Below are positions 1-12,400 of a DNA stretch of 64,000 nt, in pieces; within the stretch, counting starts at the first letter, position 1; each line of letters opens with the position of its first letter. The stretch covers positions 15,443,218 through 15,507,217 of the forward strand of contig OZ020514.1 of NCBI GenBank assembly GCA_963971425.1. Reading direction: 5' to 3'. Source of the DNA: Bryoerythrophyllum caledonicum (taxonomy: Eukaryota > Streptophyta > Bryopsida > Pottiales > Pottiaceae). The position numbers and the translations under genes were made by a program. The notes under the pieces were generated by a model that saw only the letters and a program-made list of their open reading frames with translations, ran no database searches and was not told where the DNA came from.

Positions 1-28
1 TTGTCCTCACTTTTTCATTCCTCATCCA

Positions 29-196
29 GGAATTCGGGCCTAAAACTGCCTCACGGCGGCTTTTTGTTGAGTACTTGGGTGAGCTACAGACTTGTTATAC
101 GACGACACGTGTCTTACATCGGCGGAACACTCATCTCAACCGGGAATTCGGGCCTTAAACTACTTCACGGTGGCTTATTGCTGAATACTTGGGTGA
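29..196. repeat. Two-copy 54-bp direct repeat
   Basis: Two related 54-bp blocks lie at 29-82 and 143-196. Both run from ggaattcgggcc through cacgg(c/t)ggctt to tacttgggtga, with a few substitutions. They are 114 bp apart and upstream of the decayed RING reading frame. An open frame crosses both blocks, but it is low-information and I do not regard it as a gene. Confidence 0.7.
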
Positions 197-270
197 ATTT
201 ATTTTCTGCGGCGAACTAAATTTGTTGTTAGTGTGTTTTTTGACACACTTGAGTTTATCAACGGGGCTCA

Positions 271-2604
271 ATGGAAGGAAATGCAGTGCCAGAAACCGGG
301 GCGGTCCGGAAGTGAGAGAGAGATCGGACTCCGAAGCGGGCGGGGGCGATGCAGAAGAAGCGGGAGCATGTTTTGAAGAACTCCACTAAATTGGCGTTCA
401 AAGGTTGGTGGGACGTGCCGGATCCATGGAAATATTCCACATGTGAAGAATACATTGAGTGGTGCCATATCACCAAACTATTTCCGCTTGAGCGCCACCA
501 TTTCCATTGCCATTCAGAGAAGGCAAATTTGATTTAATGTCGGAATCAAGATTTTGTTCAACGTTGTATAGAAGTTTTACAACATTTATACAACCTTTCG
601 ATCTTGAAGCGCAATGAAGCACCTCTCTTCATTTGCAGAATGGTGTACGCAGAGGTAATTCTTCACAAAGTGGTGGATTGGACCACCATAAAGTCTACAC
701 CACGCATTATGGTGCCAACAGAGCCGCAAATTCCAAGGGAGAAGAAATTTCCGGATGGTGGCTTGGGAAGAATAATTAAGGCCGGTCGAAGCGAAGTTGA
801 GAAGGTGCACGAGACAGAAGAATCAGATCCAGATCCAGATTCAGACGGGACTCGCTTTCCACGAGCGAAACGTCGACCTACTGTACGTCGTGGAGCGCCG
901 AACGTTGCATCAATACCCGTTGTTGAAAACATGGACCCCGCGGAGAACAGTGAATGGGTTCCGGTGCCCACGGAGGTCATTGGAGACCCCGTAGTATCCG
1001 TGGAGGTGATTGGTGTGCCAGTTGTTGGACAACGCGACGAAGCGGATGAGATGTCCAAGAGAGGAGTACTTTTGGAGAAGGATGATTTCATCGCACAATT
1101 GCAAGCCACCATCCAAAGTCTCAAGTTGGAAGTGACGACAAAGGACATTAAGATTTCAAGGTTGCAGAATGAGTTGCAACAACGGCAACCAATGGAACAT
1201 GTCGAAGTACGTGAAACAATTGCGGTTCACGATCCGACGAAGGTGGATGAGAATTACCTCATCAACGTGGTTGATATTGTAACGGCTGGTGTGTTACAAG
1301 AAATTTGTACACCGGCCAAACGACAACGTCCTCCCGTCATTCTTCCTCCATTGGGCCCATTGGTGCGACCGTATGTGGACATTGACGGTGCACCTAGCAA
1401 AGACTCATTGTCATTTCCAACAAACATTCAAACGGATGAAGTGAATGAATTGAGGAAGGCAAATGATGAATTGCGCCTTGGTCTTTCAAAGATGTCAGAA
1501 TCGTACTATCAGTGCAAGGTGGCAACCATTCTTAGTGCCGATCACGGTCGTCAGATAGCGAATGAGTTCAAGAGGATTGACAATGAATACTTGGAACACA
1601 ACACGCGAAGGGATTTTGGCCTCACGTCGTGGAGTAGTTCCGATGAAATGTTTCCATCTGATTTGCCAATGACCGCTGGAGAGCCGTCACTCATTGATTG
1701 GGCGAAGGTGGACTTTGATCACGAGAATGCTAGATCCAGCCATGATCTCCAATTGAAAGAAGGAATTACCAGCAGACAACTGTGGCCGCAACCCGCACCA
1801 TGGATGTTCGATGGCACCAAATGCGTAGTGTGTTATAATCCATTTGGCCCTGAGGGTGGATGGGCCCTTGGATCATGTAAACACATGTTCCATCCGATGT
1901 GCTTAATTAGCATATTTTTGGTTAGAAGATTTTGCCCAAGTTGCCGTGCTCCATTTCACGCACGCCTGTACGAGGTATTTGGACTCACAACGTACATGCC
2001 ACCAAGTCATGAGAGAGATCCAATTAACACCCCTGGTGAAGGTTACCGCCCTCAATGGGGCGAACATTTAATTTGGAGTTGGCGTGCCCAAACTCATTTA
2101 GTGTTCAAGAACGACATCAATATGTTGTTTGGGTGGGAGCACGACCACACTGAGATTGTGAGGGTGTGCCATAAGATCATTGGAACTGCTCCAGGTGACG
2201 AAGGGAAGCGGAATTTCTTCTACCAAACTATGGATGGCTATGGGGATTCCAGAAAGAAAAAATTCCAATTTGGTAAGCATCCTAAAGGCTTCATGTGATA
2301 CAGGAAGGGAGAGTTGGTTACAGACAAACGTGGGCATGCAAGCATGACAGCCCTTGAAGCAGTCCAGATGGATCTTTCACAGTGGAAAGAGACTTGGAGA
2401 AGTGAAGGCGTGGACTTTCTTTCGGACGAGCACAGTCCATCAACGCTGCGATGTCTCGAAGAATTGAGAAACTTGCAAATGTTGCGTAATCTCAGTGAGG
2501 TAGATGGTTCATTTCGGCGGACGCAAACGAGAGCGAGGCGAAGCCTCATATTGGGCGACGAAGCGGGACCAAGCGGCACAACGGGAGGAAATGAAGATGA
2601 GTAG
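271..2604 (+). pseudogene. RING-H2 zinc-finger / coiled-coil protein, interrupted by three nonsense codons
   Basis: One frame stays coding-like from ATG 271 to TAG 2602-2604 (about 777 codons). It is broken by TGA at 313, TAA at 535 and TGA at 2296, and protein-like sequence continues across each break in the same frame. The longest uninterrupted part is 604-2298. An acidic, basic-patched N-terminal third is followed by a predicted coiled coil (about residues 265-310, LEKDDFIAQLQ onward). A C3H2C3 RING-H2 follows at about residues 518-559: CVVC, 14 residues, CKHMFHPMC, 10 residues, CPSC. RING-H2 proteins are usually E3 ubiquitin ligases; no substrate can be inferred. All three stops could come from one transition each (CGA or TGG to TGA, CAA to TAA). 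A solo LTR lies 52 bp past the final stop. It may be a mobile-element gene rather than a host gene. Confidence 0.7.
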
Positions 2605-2655
2605 ACATAGATGTAGTGTTAATATAACAATAGGAGGTGAAGGATAATTGCATTG

Positions 2656-4563
2656 TGTGAGCCGCCAAAACGGCTCCTGATGATGAATGGACCGCACATC
2701 AATTGTGTTAGGTTCAACTAGTAGCTGAAGTGGGTAATCCAATAGGATTAACCCATGATTTTTTATCAATATGGCTTAATGGCCTTTCCATTCACTAATT
2801 CCTTAAATAGGAGCCACTTTATGGCAACCACGGATTTTATTAAGTTAACCAAAAAATAATTAGGAAGGAAAAAATGAAGAGAAGATTAGGAAAAAACAAA
2901 AACAATAGAAAAGAAAGAGAAATAGAAGTGGTGGAGAAGAAATTACCTCCTACCGAGTCGGGGGCCGCAATTGGCCACGGTGAAAAAACCACGGGAAAAA
3001 TTAGGAGAAGAAGAAGAATGATGGTGAGGAGAAGGAAAAAAGAAGGAGGCTTAAAAAGCCCTTAAAAAAGTAGAAAATAGGGGTCCAAAAGAAGTGGGAA
3101 AAAACCCTCACCATCATTTGGTAAATTAATCCTAACCCCAAGCAAGGGGAGTTCAATTTAGGTAGATTAGTTAGATTTAGCATCCTTGAATTTAGTGTAA
3201 TAGCTCACTTATTGGAGGTCATGCACACCCATGTGGCATGGGGTCAAAGTTTAGATTTAGATATTCCTTGGTTAGTGGGACACCCACTTTTGTTAAATGC
3301 AAGGGTGGCACGGGATTAGTAGTCATAGGGTTAATAGGCTTTGTAAGAAAGGGTCATTAATGGAAGAAGGCCAAAGGCGGCGGGGAACTTCTTGGGGAAC
3401 TCAAGGAGAACAAAGGTTGGGGGGTTACCCTCTGGAGGGGTCGCATTCGGTTAGTGTGCAAGGAGGTAGGGAGAAGAGAGAACAGGGAGAGGAAGAAAAA
3501 CGAGAGAGGGGGAATCTTGGGAAGGAGAGCCGGAAGCCCCGGCCACTAGGAGTGTGAGTTAGAATAGGCAGAACACGAAGATCACGAAGAGAAGAACACG
3601 AAGATCACGAAGAGCAGAACACGAAGATCACGAAGAGCAGAACACGAAGATCACGAAGAGCAGAACACGAAGATCATGAAGAGCAGAACACGAGGAGGAT
3701 GAGCTGACGAAGAGCAGAACACGAAGATCTGAAGGAAGGAGGGTGAATTGAATCAAACCAGGGAGCCTCTCCTTTCCCCCGGCTAGTAGTCAATTCCTTG
3801 TGCATAAAGGAACCCTAATTTTTTTCTAGTCTCACACGTCACGCGGAAGCGCTGTCAAAATTTCACTAGAATTAGGGTTACAATCAACTCAACTCAACCA
3901 AGTGATTAATCTACAAGAATAAGAGAACGCAACTGGATGCTCATGCCTAGCTTAGTGTTAAGGTGGGGTTATTCATGTGAAGCATATGTGGCGTGCACGT
4001 GAATGGTTGGTTACAATTTTTGAGTAAACATGTATGTTGAAGGTGCACTGCTGGTTGCTCGCTGTGAGGTCCAGGGTCGAGTCAAATGATTAATTGAAGG
4101 CTGCCATCATGTTAAGCACAAAAAACTAATAAGATTAAGAAAAACAACTATGCGAAACGGAGTTATGGTCAAGGAGATAAATGGTATTATAAGTCTGTAG
4201 GAAATATGGGGACCTATCTGCTGCCGACTGATTCCAGGGTCACACCCAAGCCTGGAGCTGACCTTTAAGGGTTTAATCAAGTTTGTGATGCTGAATCGAA
4301 CCCATGTGAGTTGAAAACGTTGGATTTGGAGCTCTAGAGCAAAAGTTACCTCCGTTCAAAGGTGGGTGCAATTAAAAGGCTGGATTAAGTCACCACCTCA
4401 CTAATCAACCACAAGGAACCTAAGTAAGCATGAGATGTGTCACCATGCTCGTATAAATTGTGTATGAATGGGCTGAGGATTGGTTACACAAGGAACTAGG
4501 CCCCGTATTAGGATCTTGTGTTCAAGATAAGCCACCCTGTAGGGGCGGTTTATTTGGCTCACA
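2656..4563 (+). mobile_element. Solo LTR A of the TGTGAGCC Ty3/Gypsy family
   Basis: The unit runs from TGTGAGCC (2656) to GGCTCACA (4563) and is flanked by the 5-bp target duplication CATTG (2651-2655 and 4564-4568). Its start matches the starts of the LTRs at 8786 and 15599, its last ~60 bp match their ends, and it shares the 14-bp block at 3843-3856 (GCGGAAGCGCTGTC). No internal domain follows, so it is a solo LTR left by LTR-LTR recombination. The ORFs inside it are not genes. Confidence 0.93.
3569..3730 (+). repeat. LTR-A minisatellite (about 21-bp unit)
   Basis: Seven or so copies of a unit like agcagaacacgaagatcacga form a tandem array just upstream of the conserved agggagcctctcc stretch of the LTR. 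Related but different arrays occupy the same place in LTRs B and C. Confidence 0.85.
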
Positions 4564-4568
4564 CATTG

Positions 4569-5037
4569 GCCCTTTCTTTTGTGTGAGTTTTTGGTTTGAA
4601 GTTGAATGACATGTTTTTTCCTTCTCACTTATCCACAACATTGCACACCTTATAAATGACGAGTATCTCAAACATAATACATTTGCCGTTGCGGTGAATC
4701 CAAGTTTTTTAATATGTTCTTCATTTTTGCCTTGGTAATAAGTTTTCCATTGCAGTACCACTCTCGAGGCGTCCGCGCCCCCCCCTAGACGTTCGCGCCC
4801 CCTCCAAATTTGAAATGCCGATGAGGCCTTTCAAGTCGTCCACGTCACTAATCGCTTGTCCATGTCATTGTATCACTTTAACTTTTTGTAAATTGTGAAC
4901 ACAAAACTCACCGCAATAATTTTTGCTCCTCCCCTCAATGTCCGATTTTTCTTGGGGACCGGCCGGTCTGACCGTCCGAATGTCCGTCCGGTCCGCAATA
5001 TTTGGGCCATGTCCGTACTTTATGACAACCCTGACAA
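4569..5037. other. Spacer between solo LTR A and truncated LTR C; no gene seen
   Basis: This is the continuation of the sequence that solo LTR A was inserted into. It contains two C-rich runs near 4773-4803 and a gtccgtccggtccg block near 4981-4995. I see no coding domain. The right edge is the point where truncated LTR sequence of element C begins abruptly. Confidence 0.5.
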
Positions 5038-5950
5038 AGAGCAGCAGACGAGCATCACGAAGAGCAGTAGACGAGCATCACGAAGAGTAGATGGCGATCA
5101 CGACACACCAAGGGCAGAGGGTGAATTGAGCGGAATCAGGGAGCCTCCTTCCTCTCCCAAATTGATTCATTATCCTCTTGATTGCATGTGGAGAAGGAAC
5201 CCTAATTTTTTCTAGTTACAACATTTGTGCGGAAGCGCTGCCCAATTTTCAATAGAATTAGGGTTATCTATCAAGCTAACAAAACAACCGGTTTTAATAT
5301 AAAACAGTAAGCAAACGCAGTTGGAGGTGCATGTATGGTATGATGTTCGAGTAGGACTCCTTGTGTGAATGTATATGACATGCACATGATGTATGGTGCA
5401 TGGTTTTGAATAAACGCATAAGTTGAGTGTTGCATTGCTGATCGTTGGGCTGTGACTCTGAGGGTAATCCTAATGGGTAATTGAACATTTCCACTATGTT
5501 AAGCACAAAAAAATAATAAGAGTAGAAAAAAGAAAACATCAAAAACGAAGTCATAACCAAGGAATTAATGGGGATGTAAATTCTGGATAAAAAAAGGAAG
5601 CTTGTCTGCTACCAGCTGCTGTCAGGGTCGTCCCTTGGTCTGGAATTGGTATTTGAGGGTCTAGTCAAGTTCATTAGGCCGAGCTGAACCCATCTAAGCT
5701 TTAAAATGTTGGAAACGGAGTTCTAGGGCAAAACTAATGTGTTTGAAGTTCGGAACCGACTTAAGGCTGAATTCAGTCATCACCACCCATTGGTCCACTA
5801 AAATCTCAAGTAACCACACCCTAACCACTACGACCTGAATGTGGCATGTATGGTTAGTTCCAATGGTGATTGTACGCGGGGTTGTATTCCGGTTTTAGGA
5901 TCTTGTGTTCAAGATAGGCCACCCGCCTGGGGCAGTTTATTTGGCTCACA
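5038..5950 (+). repeat. 5' LTR of element C, 5'-truncated
   Basis: The sequence is nearly identical to the last ~910 bp of the 3' LTR (about 16750-17660), including the end of the gagcatcacgaagag array, the 14-bp block at 5229-5242, and the terminal ggttcaagata... GGCTCACA. About 1.1 kb of the LTR start is missing at the abrupt 5038 junction. Confidence 0.88.
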
Positions 5951-5953
5951 TTT

Positions 5954-5970
5954 TGGTGCGTCTGCCGGGA
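5954..5970 (+). promoter_or_regulatory. Primer-binding site, tRNA-Asp type (degenerate)
   Basis: TGGTGCGTCTGCCGGGA begins 3 bp after the 5' LTR end. It resembles the complement of the plant tRNA-Asp 3' end (TGGCGCCGTTGCCGGGGA) used by Tat/Athila-type elements, with a few changes and one missing base. It would prime minus-strand DNA synthesis. Confidence 0.6.
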
Positions 5971-7438
5971 GGAGGCGTGCTCATTGTTTGATTGTGTGGA
6001 TTATTCTGTCTTGGATGTAGGAACAAACGCTATTAGCCTCATGGTGTATGGAGCAGCATTAGGTAGCTTGAGGTAAGTGCCCAACTTGCTCATGTGTGGT
6101 TGAGTGATTGCTAAGTTGTGTATGTTTTGAAGTATTGTGATTGAATGAACGTGCCAAGTTGTGTTTAAAGGTGGGGGTCTAGAAGGGAGTGTGGTTTCCA
6201 GACCTTCCAACCACAAAACACCTTGTGTTGGAGGGATCCTCTTCTAGTCTTGTGGCTTTGAGTTGAGCAAGGGGCCTAGGGATGAAAGGTTGAGGCCCTC
6301 CCACGGATCTTCGCAAGGATTTCCAGTGAGCCCCTAGGTCGAAGGAGAAGGGTGCATGAGCCCGGGTATGGGACAAGGGCGCCTCTTCCTTCCCCCAGCG
6401 CTTGACTAACCACCAAGGTAAGTACAATTTGGTGATTGATGGAATGCTTGAATCAATTGTTGCAAGTTAATGGTGTGCACGTTTGATTGAGCTACTTTGG
6501 AGGGGAGTTGGAGCCACGGACATGTCCAAGACGTAGGGGTGCTGATTGGAAGGAGCGTTGCATATGGTATGTGTCCTACACCCTCTCTTAGGACCGCGAG
6601 TAGTAAGATAGGACCACTTGGACGTGGTGACCATATTAGGGTTAGAAAACCTTGATTCCCCACTTAAGCCGTGTGGAACTTTTACCTTAGAACCGCTAGG
6701 GTTGGCCAACCACAAAATTGCTTGTAGAGAACCTTGTGCTAACATGTGGAGTGGCGGGAGTTGCTAAGAGGTAAGATATCCCCCTCTAAAACATTGCATG
6801 TGACCAGATGGTTGGCCTTAGAGTCGTTAGAGTGCGATTAGGTCCACGGTCGCTTTCAACTAATGGTGACAAGGTGGCTGGAGATGCATCTAGGTATGTC
6901 TCCTTCACGTTGATAACATTGTTCACACACATGGTTGTATTCCGTCCCGTGATTGTGTCCTTTTCCTCCTAGTGGATAATGCCTAACTCAAAGTGGTAAA
7001 AGGTGGAAGTGGATACCAAAGATACCGAGGAACCCCACCTTTTATCAAGTTGAAGTCTAGGTCAGCCCCATAGTAAGGATTTGTACCGTGTGGCGCCAAT
7101 TGGGGAACAACTTTCCAACGGGGTGATGCTCGTGGAGACATTCCTTAATTCGGTTAGCTTTTTGTCGTTTGCCCATGAAGGGTAGTCCTTTATAGGTTTC
7201 TTTGGCGGCTTCATTGAGATAAAACTCCACAACTAAAACTCAGGTTCTAGTTTTTGGGTTAGTCCATTTTCGTGATAGTATTGGGAGTAGGAGTGTTGGA
7301 AACACCCACTCATCATTCAAGATAGGCTGTGTTTCGTGTAGATCCACCCACGACCTTTAAAACTTGGACGAAAAACCTTTTGGGGGAAATGACTACCATC
7401 AATGAACATCAAGACCTAAACCTTGGACCCTAGAGTAG
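5971..7438 (+). other. Untranslated leader of element C
   Basis: About 1.5 kb between the primer site and the gag frame. I find no long frame on the coding strand and no recognisable domain. It presumably holds the packaging and dimerisation region, which cannot be resolved by eye. Confidence 0.5.
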
Positions 7439-8785
7439 ATGTCCCGTGCCACAAGGTCCCAAAGACCTTCCCTCACACCACTGTGGGATCCGGCGAGTGA
7501 AAGAAGGAGTAGGTCAAGGAAACTCACCGAGGACACGGCGGACGGATTCTTAGAGGTTCAATTGGAGGCTCTTCCAGCCCCTTTCCTTCCTTTCCCCCCA
7601 TCTTTTTCCTCCACTTCACTCGATCCGGTGAACACCACCAACACCACTAGTCCATTAGGCACCCCATGAGTCCCTATCATGGCCTCTGGAAGACCACCCC
7701 CGGTCAGGCCCTCTATTAATCCCTTGGTTCAGCCAAAGGGTCTACCCATCGTAGTACCCGAGGGCTTGCAAGCGGCGCCTATGCCACCCAACTTGCCCAC
7801 GTTTAGAAGAACCAAAGATGAAGACCCCTCCGCACACGTGAAACGGTTTCTAGAGCTCCTCACTACTTGCCTCATCACCAACATCGGTTATTTCCTAGTG
7901 TGGTTCTCGTGCACCTTAAAGGATGCCGCTTATGAGTGGTATAGGAATCACCCTCGAGACACCTTTGAGGATTGGGATAGCCTCATGAGGGCCTTTTCGG
8001 AGCACTTTAGACCCGAAGTAGGTCATAGTAACGCCCTCACAGCCCTAGCCGCGCTACGCCAAGGTCCAGGGGAGGAAATCACGACCTACATTAGGAGGTT
8101 CAAGCTAGTGGTTACAAGGTTTGTAGGAAACCTCTTCACCAACAACACCTTGACCCAATTTTTTATCCAAGGGTTCAACAACGAAGGAACCATTAGGGAG
8201 ATTTTGAAGGTCCGCTCCACATCGTTAGCAGCTGCCAAGGCACAAGCTAGGCTAATAGAGCAAGTCGATCGAGACCAAGAGCACATGTGGAGGAAGGAAG
8301 AGCACCACATCCCTAGTTTCATACCAATCCATGCCAAGGGCAAGGGACCAGCCATAGAGCCTAACCAAGGAGCCATAAGTGCCCAAGCCTCCATGTGGAA
8401 CTACTATGCACCACCCTTGAATATTAGACCACCTGTAGCTCTCCCCGAGCTCACCTATCATAAAGGACGAGGCACATGGAATGAGGAAATGAAGAATGAA
8501 ATCCTCCTAGGCCAACAAGGTTTCTAGGACCAATGAGCTCAACAAATCAAGGCCATGCAAGACGAAATGGCCTTGTTGATTAAGAAACAAGTCCCTAACC
8601 CCACACTTCCACCTATAGAGTCCGGTAGACATGCTTCGGGCCTATGGTGTACTCAATGTGGCCAACCGGGTCACACTAGCCCTTTTTGCACCACTACAGT
8701 GGCAGCACCTCAGTACCAAGCCAGTCAACTCCCGTATGTGCCTCCCCATAGGAATCAACCACCGGCGGTAACTAACTATGGACCG
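7439..8785 (+). pseudogene. gag, N-terminal part (element C), split by solo LTR B
   Basis: One frame runs from 7439 with TGA at 7667, then 7679-8527 (282 aa). It has a retrotransposon gag core (AAYEWYRNHPRDTFEDWDSL onward, then LTQFFIQGFN) that forms the particle. Two close stops at 8525 (TAG) and 8537 (TGA) fall where Trp is plausible, and the frame then continues. A CCHC zinc knuckle follows at about 8648-8690 (CTQCGQPGHTSPFC), the nucleic-acid-binding part. The sequence is cut at 8785 by solo LTR B and resumes at 11057. Confidence 0.85.
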
Positions 8786-11051
8786 TGTGAGCCGCAAAAA
8801 CGGCTCACGGTGACGAATGGACCACGCATTGTGTCCATTAAGGTTAACAAAGTAGTGGAAATGGGTTATCCCATTGGTCAGTTCATGGTTTTTGATCAAG
8901 ATGGCTAAATAGCCTTTCCATGTGCTAATTCTTTAATTAGGAGCCACATTGTGGCAACCAAGTATTTTATGAAGTTAACCAAAAAAATAAATAGAAAGGA
9001 AAAAATGAGAAAAGATAGAAAAAACAAAAACAATAGAAAAGAAGTGGAAATAGAAGTGGTGGAGAAGAATTTACCTCCTACCGAGTCATGGACCACAATT
9101 GGCCACGATGAGGAAATCATGGGAGAAAAATTAGGAGAAGAAGAAGAATGATGGTGAGGAGAAGGAAAAAAGAAGGAGGCTTAAAAAGCCCTTAAAAGTG
9201 TAGTTAAAAAGGTCCAAAAGGCTTGGGCAAACCCCTCACCAATCACTAAGTAAAATTAGGAATTACCCCAAGCAAGGGGAATTCAATCTAGGTAGATTAA
9301 TTAGATTTAGCATCCTTGGAATTAGCTTAATAGCTCACTTATTGGAGATCATGCGCACTCCATGTGCCATGAAGTTAAAGTTGAGATTTAGATATTCCTT
9401 GGTAAGTGGGACACCCACTTTTGTTAAATGCAAGGGTGGCACGGAGATAAGTGTCATAGGTTAATAGTTTTTTTAAGAAGAAAGTCAATAATGGAAGAAG
9501 GCAAAGGCGGCGCGGAACATCCTTGGAAACGCAAGGAGAGCAAGGGCTTGGGGGGTTACCCACTGGAGAAGCTCATTCGGTAGTGTGCAAGGAATGTGGG
9601 GAGAGCAAGGAATGTGGGGAGAGCAAGGAATGTGAGAGAGAGACTGGGAAATAGAGAGAGAGCCGGAAGCCCCGGCCACGACAAGCAGTGAATTAGGTTA
9701 GGAACAAGGGCGGTAGCTGGAGCAAGCACAAAGATCACAAGAACATGAAAATCGAGAGCTGGAGCACAAGGGCGGTAGCTAAAGCAAGCACGAAGATCAC
9801 CAGAACACGATGATCAAGAGCTGGAGCATAAGGGCGGTAGCTGGAGCAAGCACGAAGATCACAAGAACAGAAAGATCAAGAGCTGGATCACAAGGGCGGT
9901 AGCAGGAGCAAGCACAAAGATCACTTGAACACGAGGATCAAGAGCTGGAGACGAAGATCAAGAATAGGAGCCAAGGGCGGTAGCTACAACAAGCACGAAG
10001 ATCAGAAGAACACAAAGATCAAGAGCTCGAGACGAAGATCAAGAGCAGGAGCACATGGGCGGTAGCTGGAGCAAGCACGAAGATCACAAGAATACGAAGA
10101 TCAAGAGCTGGAGCACAAGGGCGGTAGCTGGAGCAAGCACGAAGATCACAAGAACACGAAGATCAAGAGAGCACGAAGATCAAAAGCAGGAGACGAAGAT
10201 CAAGAGCTGGAACACAAACACGACGACCAAGGACGGTGGGTGAACTGAACTGAATCAGGGAGCCTCTCCTCTCCCTCGGACTAGTATTCAATTCCTTGTG
10301 CATGAAAGGAACCCTAATTTTCTAAATACAAAATCACGCGGAAGCGCTGCCAATTTTTTACTAGGATTAGGGTTTGCTATATATTCAACCTAACAATCGG
10401 TTTAATCGTCATTAGTAAGTGAACGCAACTGGAGGCTCATGCATGGTGTAAGGTTCGAATAGGATTACTTGTGTGAAGGTATGTGGTGTACACGTGAATG
10501 TGTGGTGCATGATCTTGAATAAACGCATATGTTAAGTGTGCACTGCTGGTCGTTGGCTGTGAGTGTAGGATTGAGTCAAACGGTTAATTGAAGGCTGCCA
10601 TCGTGTTAAGCAAGAAAAACTAATAAGAATACAAAAAACAAACATAGAAAACGGAGTCATAACCACGAAGATAATGAAGAATTAAACTTTGGGTATAATA
10701 AGAAGAAGCCTGTCTTCTAGCCACTGCTGTCAGGGTCGCACTTAAGTCTGGAATTGGTTGTCGAGGCTCTAGTCAAGTTCACAAGGTGGAATTGAACCTA
10801 TCTAAGCTTTAAAACGTTGAAAACGGAGCTTTGAGGTGGAACTTATGCTTGTTTAAAAGTTGGGTTTAATTTAAGGCTGAATCTAGCCATCACAACACTA
10901 ATCATTAACGAAGCTTCTTAAGTGACCACACCTTGGGTCACCGTGCTTGTATGAATGGTTGAAGGATGTTTGAACAAGGGGCTACATCCCACACTTAGGG
11001 TCTTGTGTTCAAGATAAGCCACCCATTAGGGCGTGGTTTATTTGGCTTACA
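8786..11051 (+). mobile_element. Solo LTR B inserted in gag of element C
   Basis: TGTGAGCC (8786) to GGCTTACA (11051), 2266 bp, is flanked by the 5-bp duplication GACCG (8781-8785 and 11052-11056). Gag coding sequence stops at the left edge and resumes at the right edge. The first 23 bases form a hairpin: arms GTGAGCCG (8787-8794) and CGGCTCAC (8801-8808) around CAAAAA. The 14-bp block GCGGAAGCGCTGCC is at 10338-10351. No internal region is present. Confidence 0.95.
9710..10225 (+). repeat. LTR-B minisatellite (about 60-bp compound unit)
   Basis: Imperfect tandem copies combine aagggcggtagctggagcaag with cacgaagatcacaagaacac and gatcaagagctggag. The array sits where LTR A carries its 21-bp array and LTR C its gagcatcacgaagag array. 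It is not coding; the short ORF across it simply reads the repeat. Confidence 0.85.
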
Positions 11052-11056
11052 GACCG

Positions 11057-11746
11057 CAAGGCTATGCATCTCCGAGTCAAGGTTATGGGGGGCCTCCGAG
11101 ATCACGGTTTGAAATCCATCACACTTGTGGGAAGAGACACGCACCGGGCCAGTGTTGGGTCGAAAGTAGAGTAGTGTGCGGTAATCGTGGAGGTAATCAC
11201 CCTACCCAAGTGTGTCGTAGACCGGACAAGGTGATTCCCATGCCTTTCCCACCGGGGAACTACCCTCAATAAGCTCAAGACCACTTGAGAGGTGCACGTG
11301 ACCCTCCCTCCGATAATACCCTTAGGCCACCTAGTCTCTATTATGACTACAACAATAACCGCCAAAATCAAACTCCTCCAATAGGGGTAAATACCAAAGA
11401 CGGTTACATCCCGATTAACCAAGTGCAAAACCACGAGGGGCAACATAACCAAGGCCCACAAGATGTTTTCTATGCCACCATGTCGAGTGAGGTCGTGTCC
11501 ACGCACCCCTTCACTCACTGAGCTCAATGTAGTCTTCCACGAGGTTAGCACGACCAAGGAGGCGAAAACTTGTGACTTACCGGCGTTGGCAGTTCAAACT
11601 CACTCGAACCGGCGGGAGCCTAGATACTCGAGTCCTCCTCCAGCCATACCGGAGGACGGTGAGACCTCGGATGAAGATTCACCTCACTTCTTTGACCTAA
11701 ACGAAACCACCAAGGAGGTGGTGGAGGCACTCGACCGGCCAACTTA
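11057..11746 (+). pseudogene. gag, C-terminal part (element C)
   Basis: This is the gag continuation right of solo LTR B. It reads RPQGYASPSQGYGG, then Cys/His-rich sequence (HTCGKRHAPGQCW and CGNRGGNHPTQVC, degenerate second knuckles), then a low-complexity linker. In-frame TAA near 11270 and a frame change near 11500 mark decay. The reading continues as 11463-11747 in another frame and ends shortly before the protease. Confidence 0.75.
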
Positions 11747-11767
11747 AGGCCCTCCCATGGGACGCCT

Positions 11768-12400
11768 ATGTCCCGAACACCATTATCCACCCCCCAAGAT
11801 GCATGGGAGGATCCACCAATCCCTAGTCCCGAGGCTAACGCATTCCCACGTGTCGAGGAGAACGTGGGAGAAGGGACTTATGACTTATGGGCGGATTTGA
11901 ATCGCCTTAAAGCGGACATCACCATTGCTCAACTATTGGAAGTATCACCACCCATGAGGAAGGTCCTTAGATCGGGCACCCTAGTGAAATGGAGGCCTAA
12001 GGCCAGGGTTAGATTGGCAGCCCGTGTTAAGTCCGCACACCTCAATATCGAGGTCAAGGCGGTTCAAATCGAGGTCTCAATCGTAGACATGGTGGTACCC
12101 AATGTACTAGTAGACGGTGGTAGTGGTTTGAACATTATGCCCCTCTCAACCATGGAGAAGTTGGGCCTAGACATCACGGAACCCTCACCGTACATCATCA
12201 ACATGGCTAATGAAAGTTCGGAGGCCCCATTAGGCCAAATTAGTGGTTGTAAGGTTACCATGGGGGGGGGTAGAGTACTCCCTCACCTTCCAAATCATTC
12301 AAATGCATTCCAACAAGGAGGCATACCCCTTGCTACTAGGTAGGCCTTGGTTGCAAATTGCCAATGCCACAGTAGAATGGGGAGGACCGAAACCCCACAA
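11768..12400 (+). pseudogene. Aspartic protease (element C)
   Basis: The retroviral-type aspartic protease motif VLVDGGSGLNIMP lies at about 12105-12145, followed by LSTMEKLGLD. Tat/Athila-type elements use DGGS where most proteases have DTG or DSG. It would cleave the gag-pol polyprotein. A run of nine G at 12262-12270 throws the frame; the sensible continuation (YSLTFQIIQMHSN, LLLGRPWL) is in the next frame, from about 12285. This is a homopolymer frameshift or sequencing slip. Confidence 0.8.

Noticed and set aside
663-1148. 161-aa minus-strand ORF
   Set aside because: Shadow of the RING reading frame on the opposite strand.
9710-10225. CRISPR-like regular repeats
   Set aside because: Eukaryotic LTR context, no unique spacers, and variable unit lengths. 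This is a minisatellite.
12262-12270. Programmed frameshift at a nine-G run in the protease region
   Set aside because: Tat/Athila elements are not known to shift here, and a homopolymer indel in a decayed element or in sequencing is more likely.
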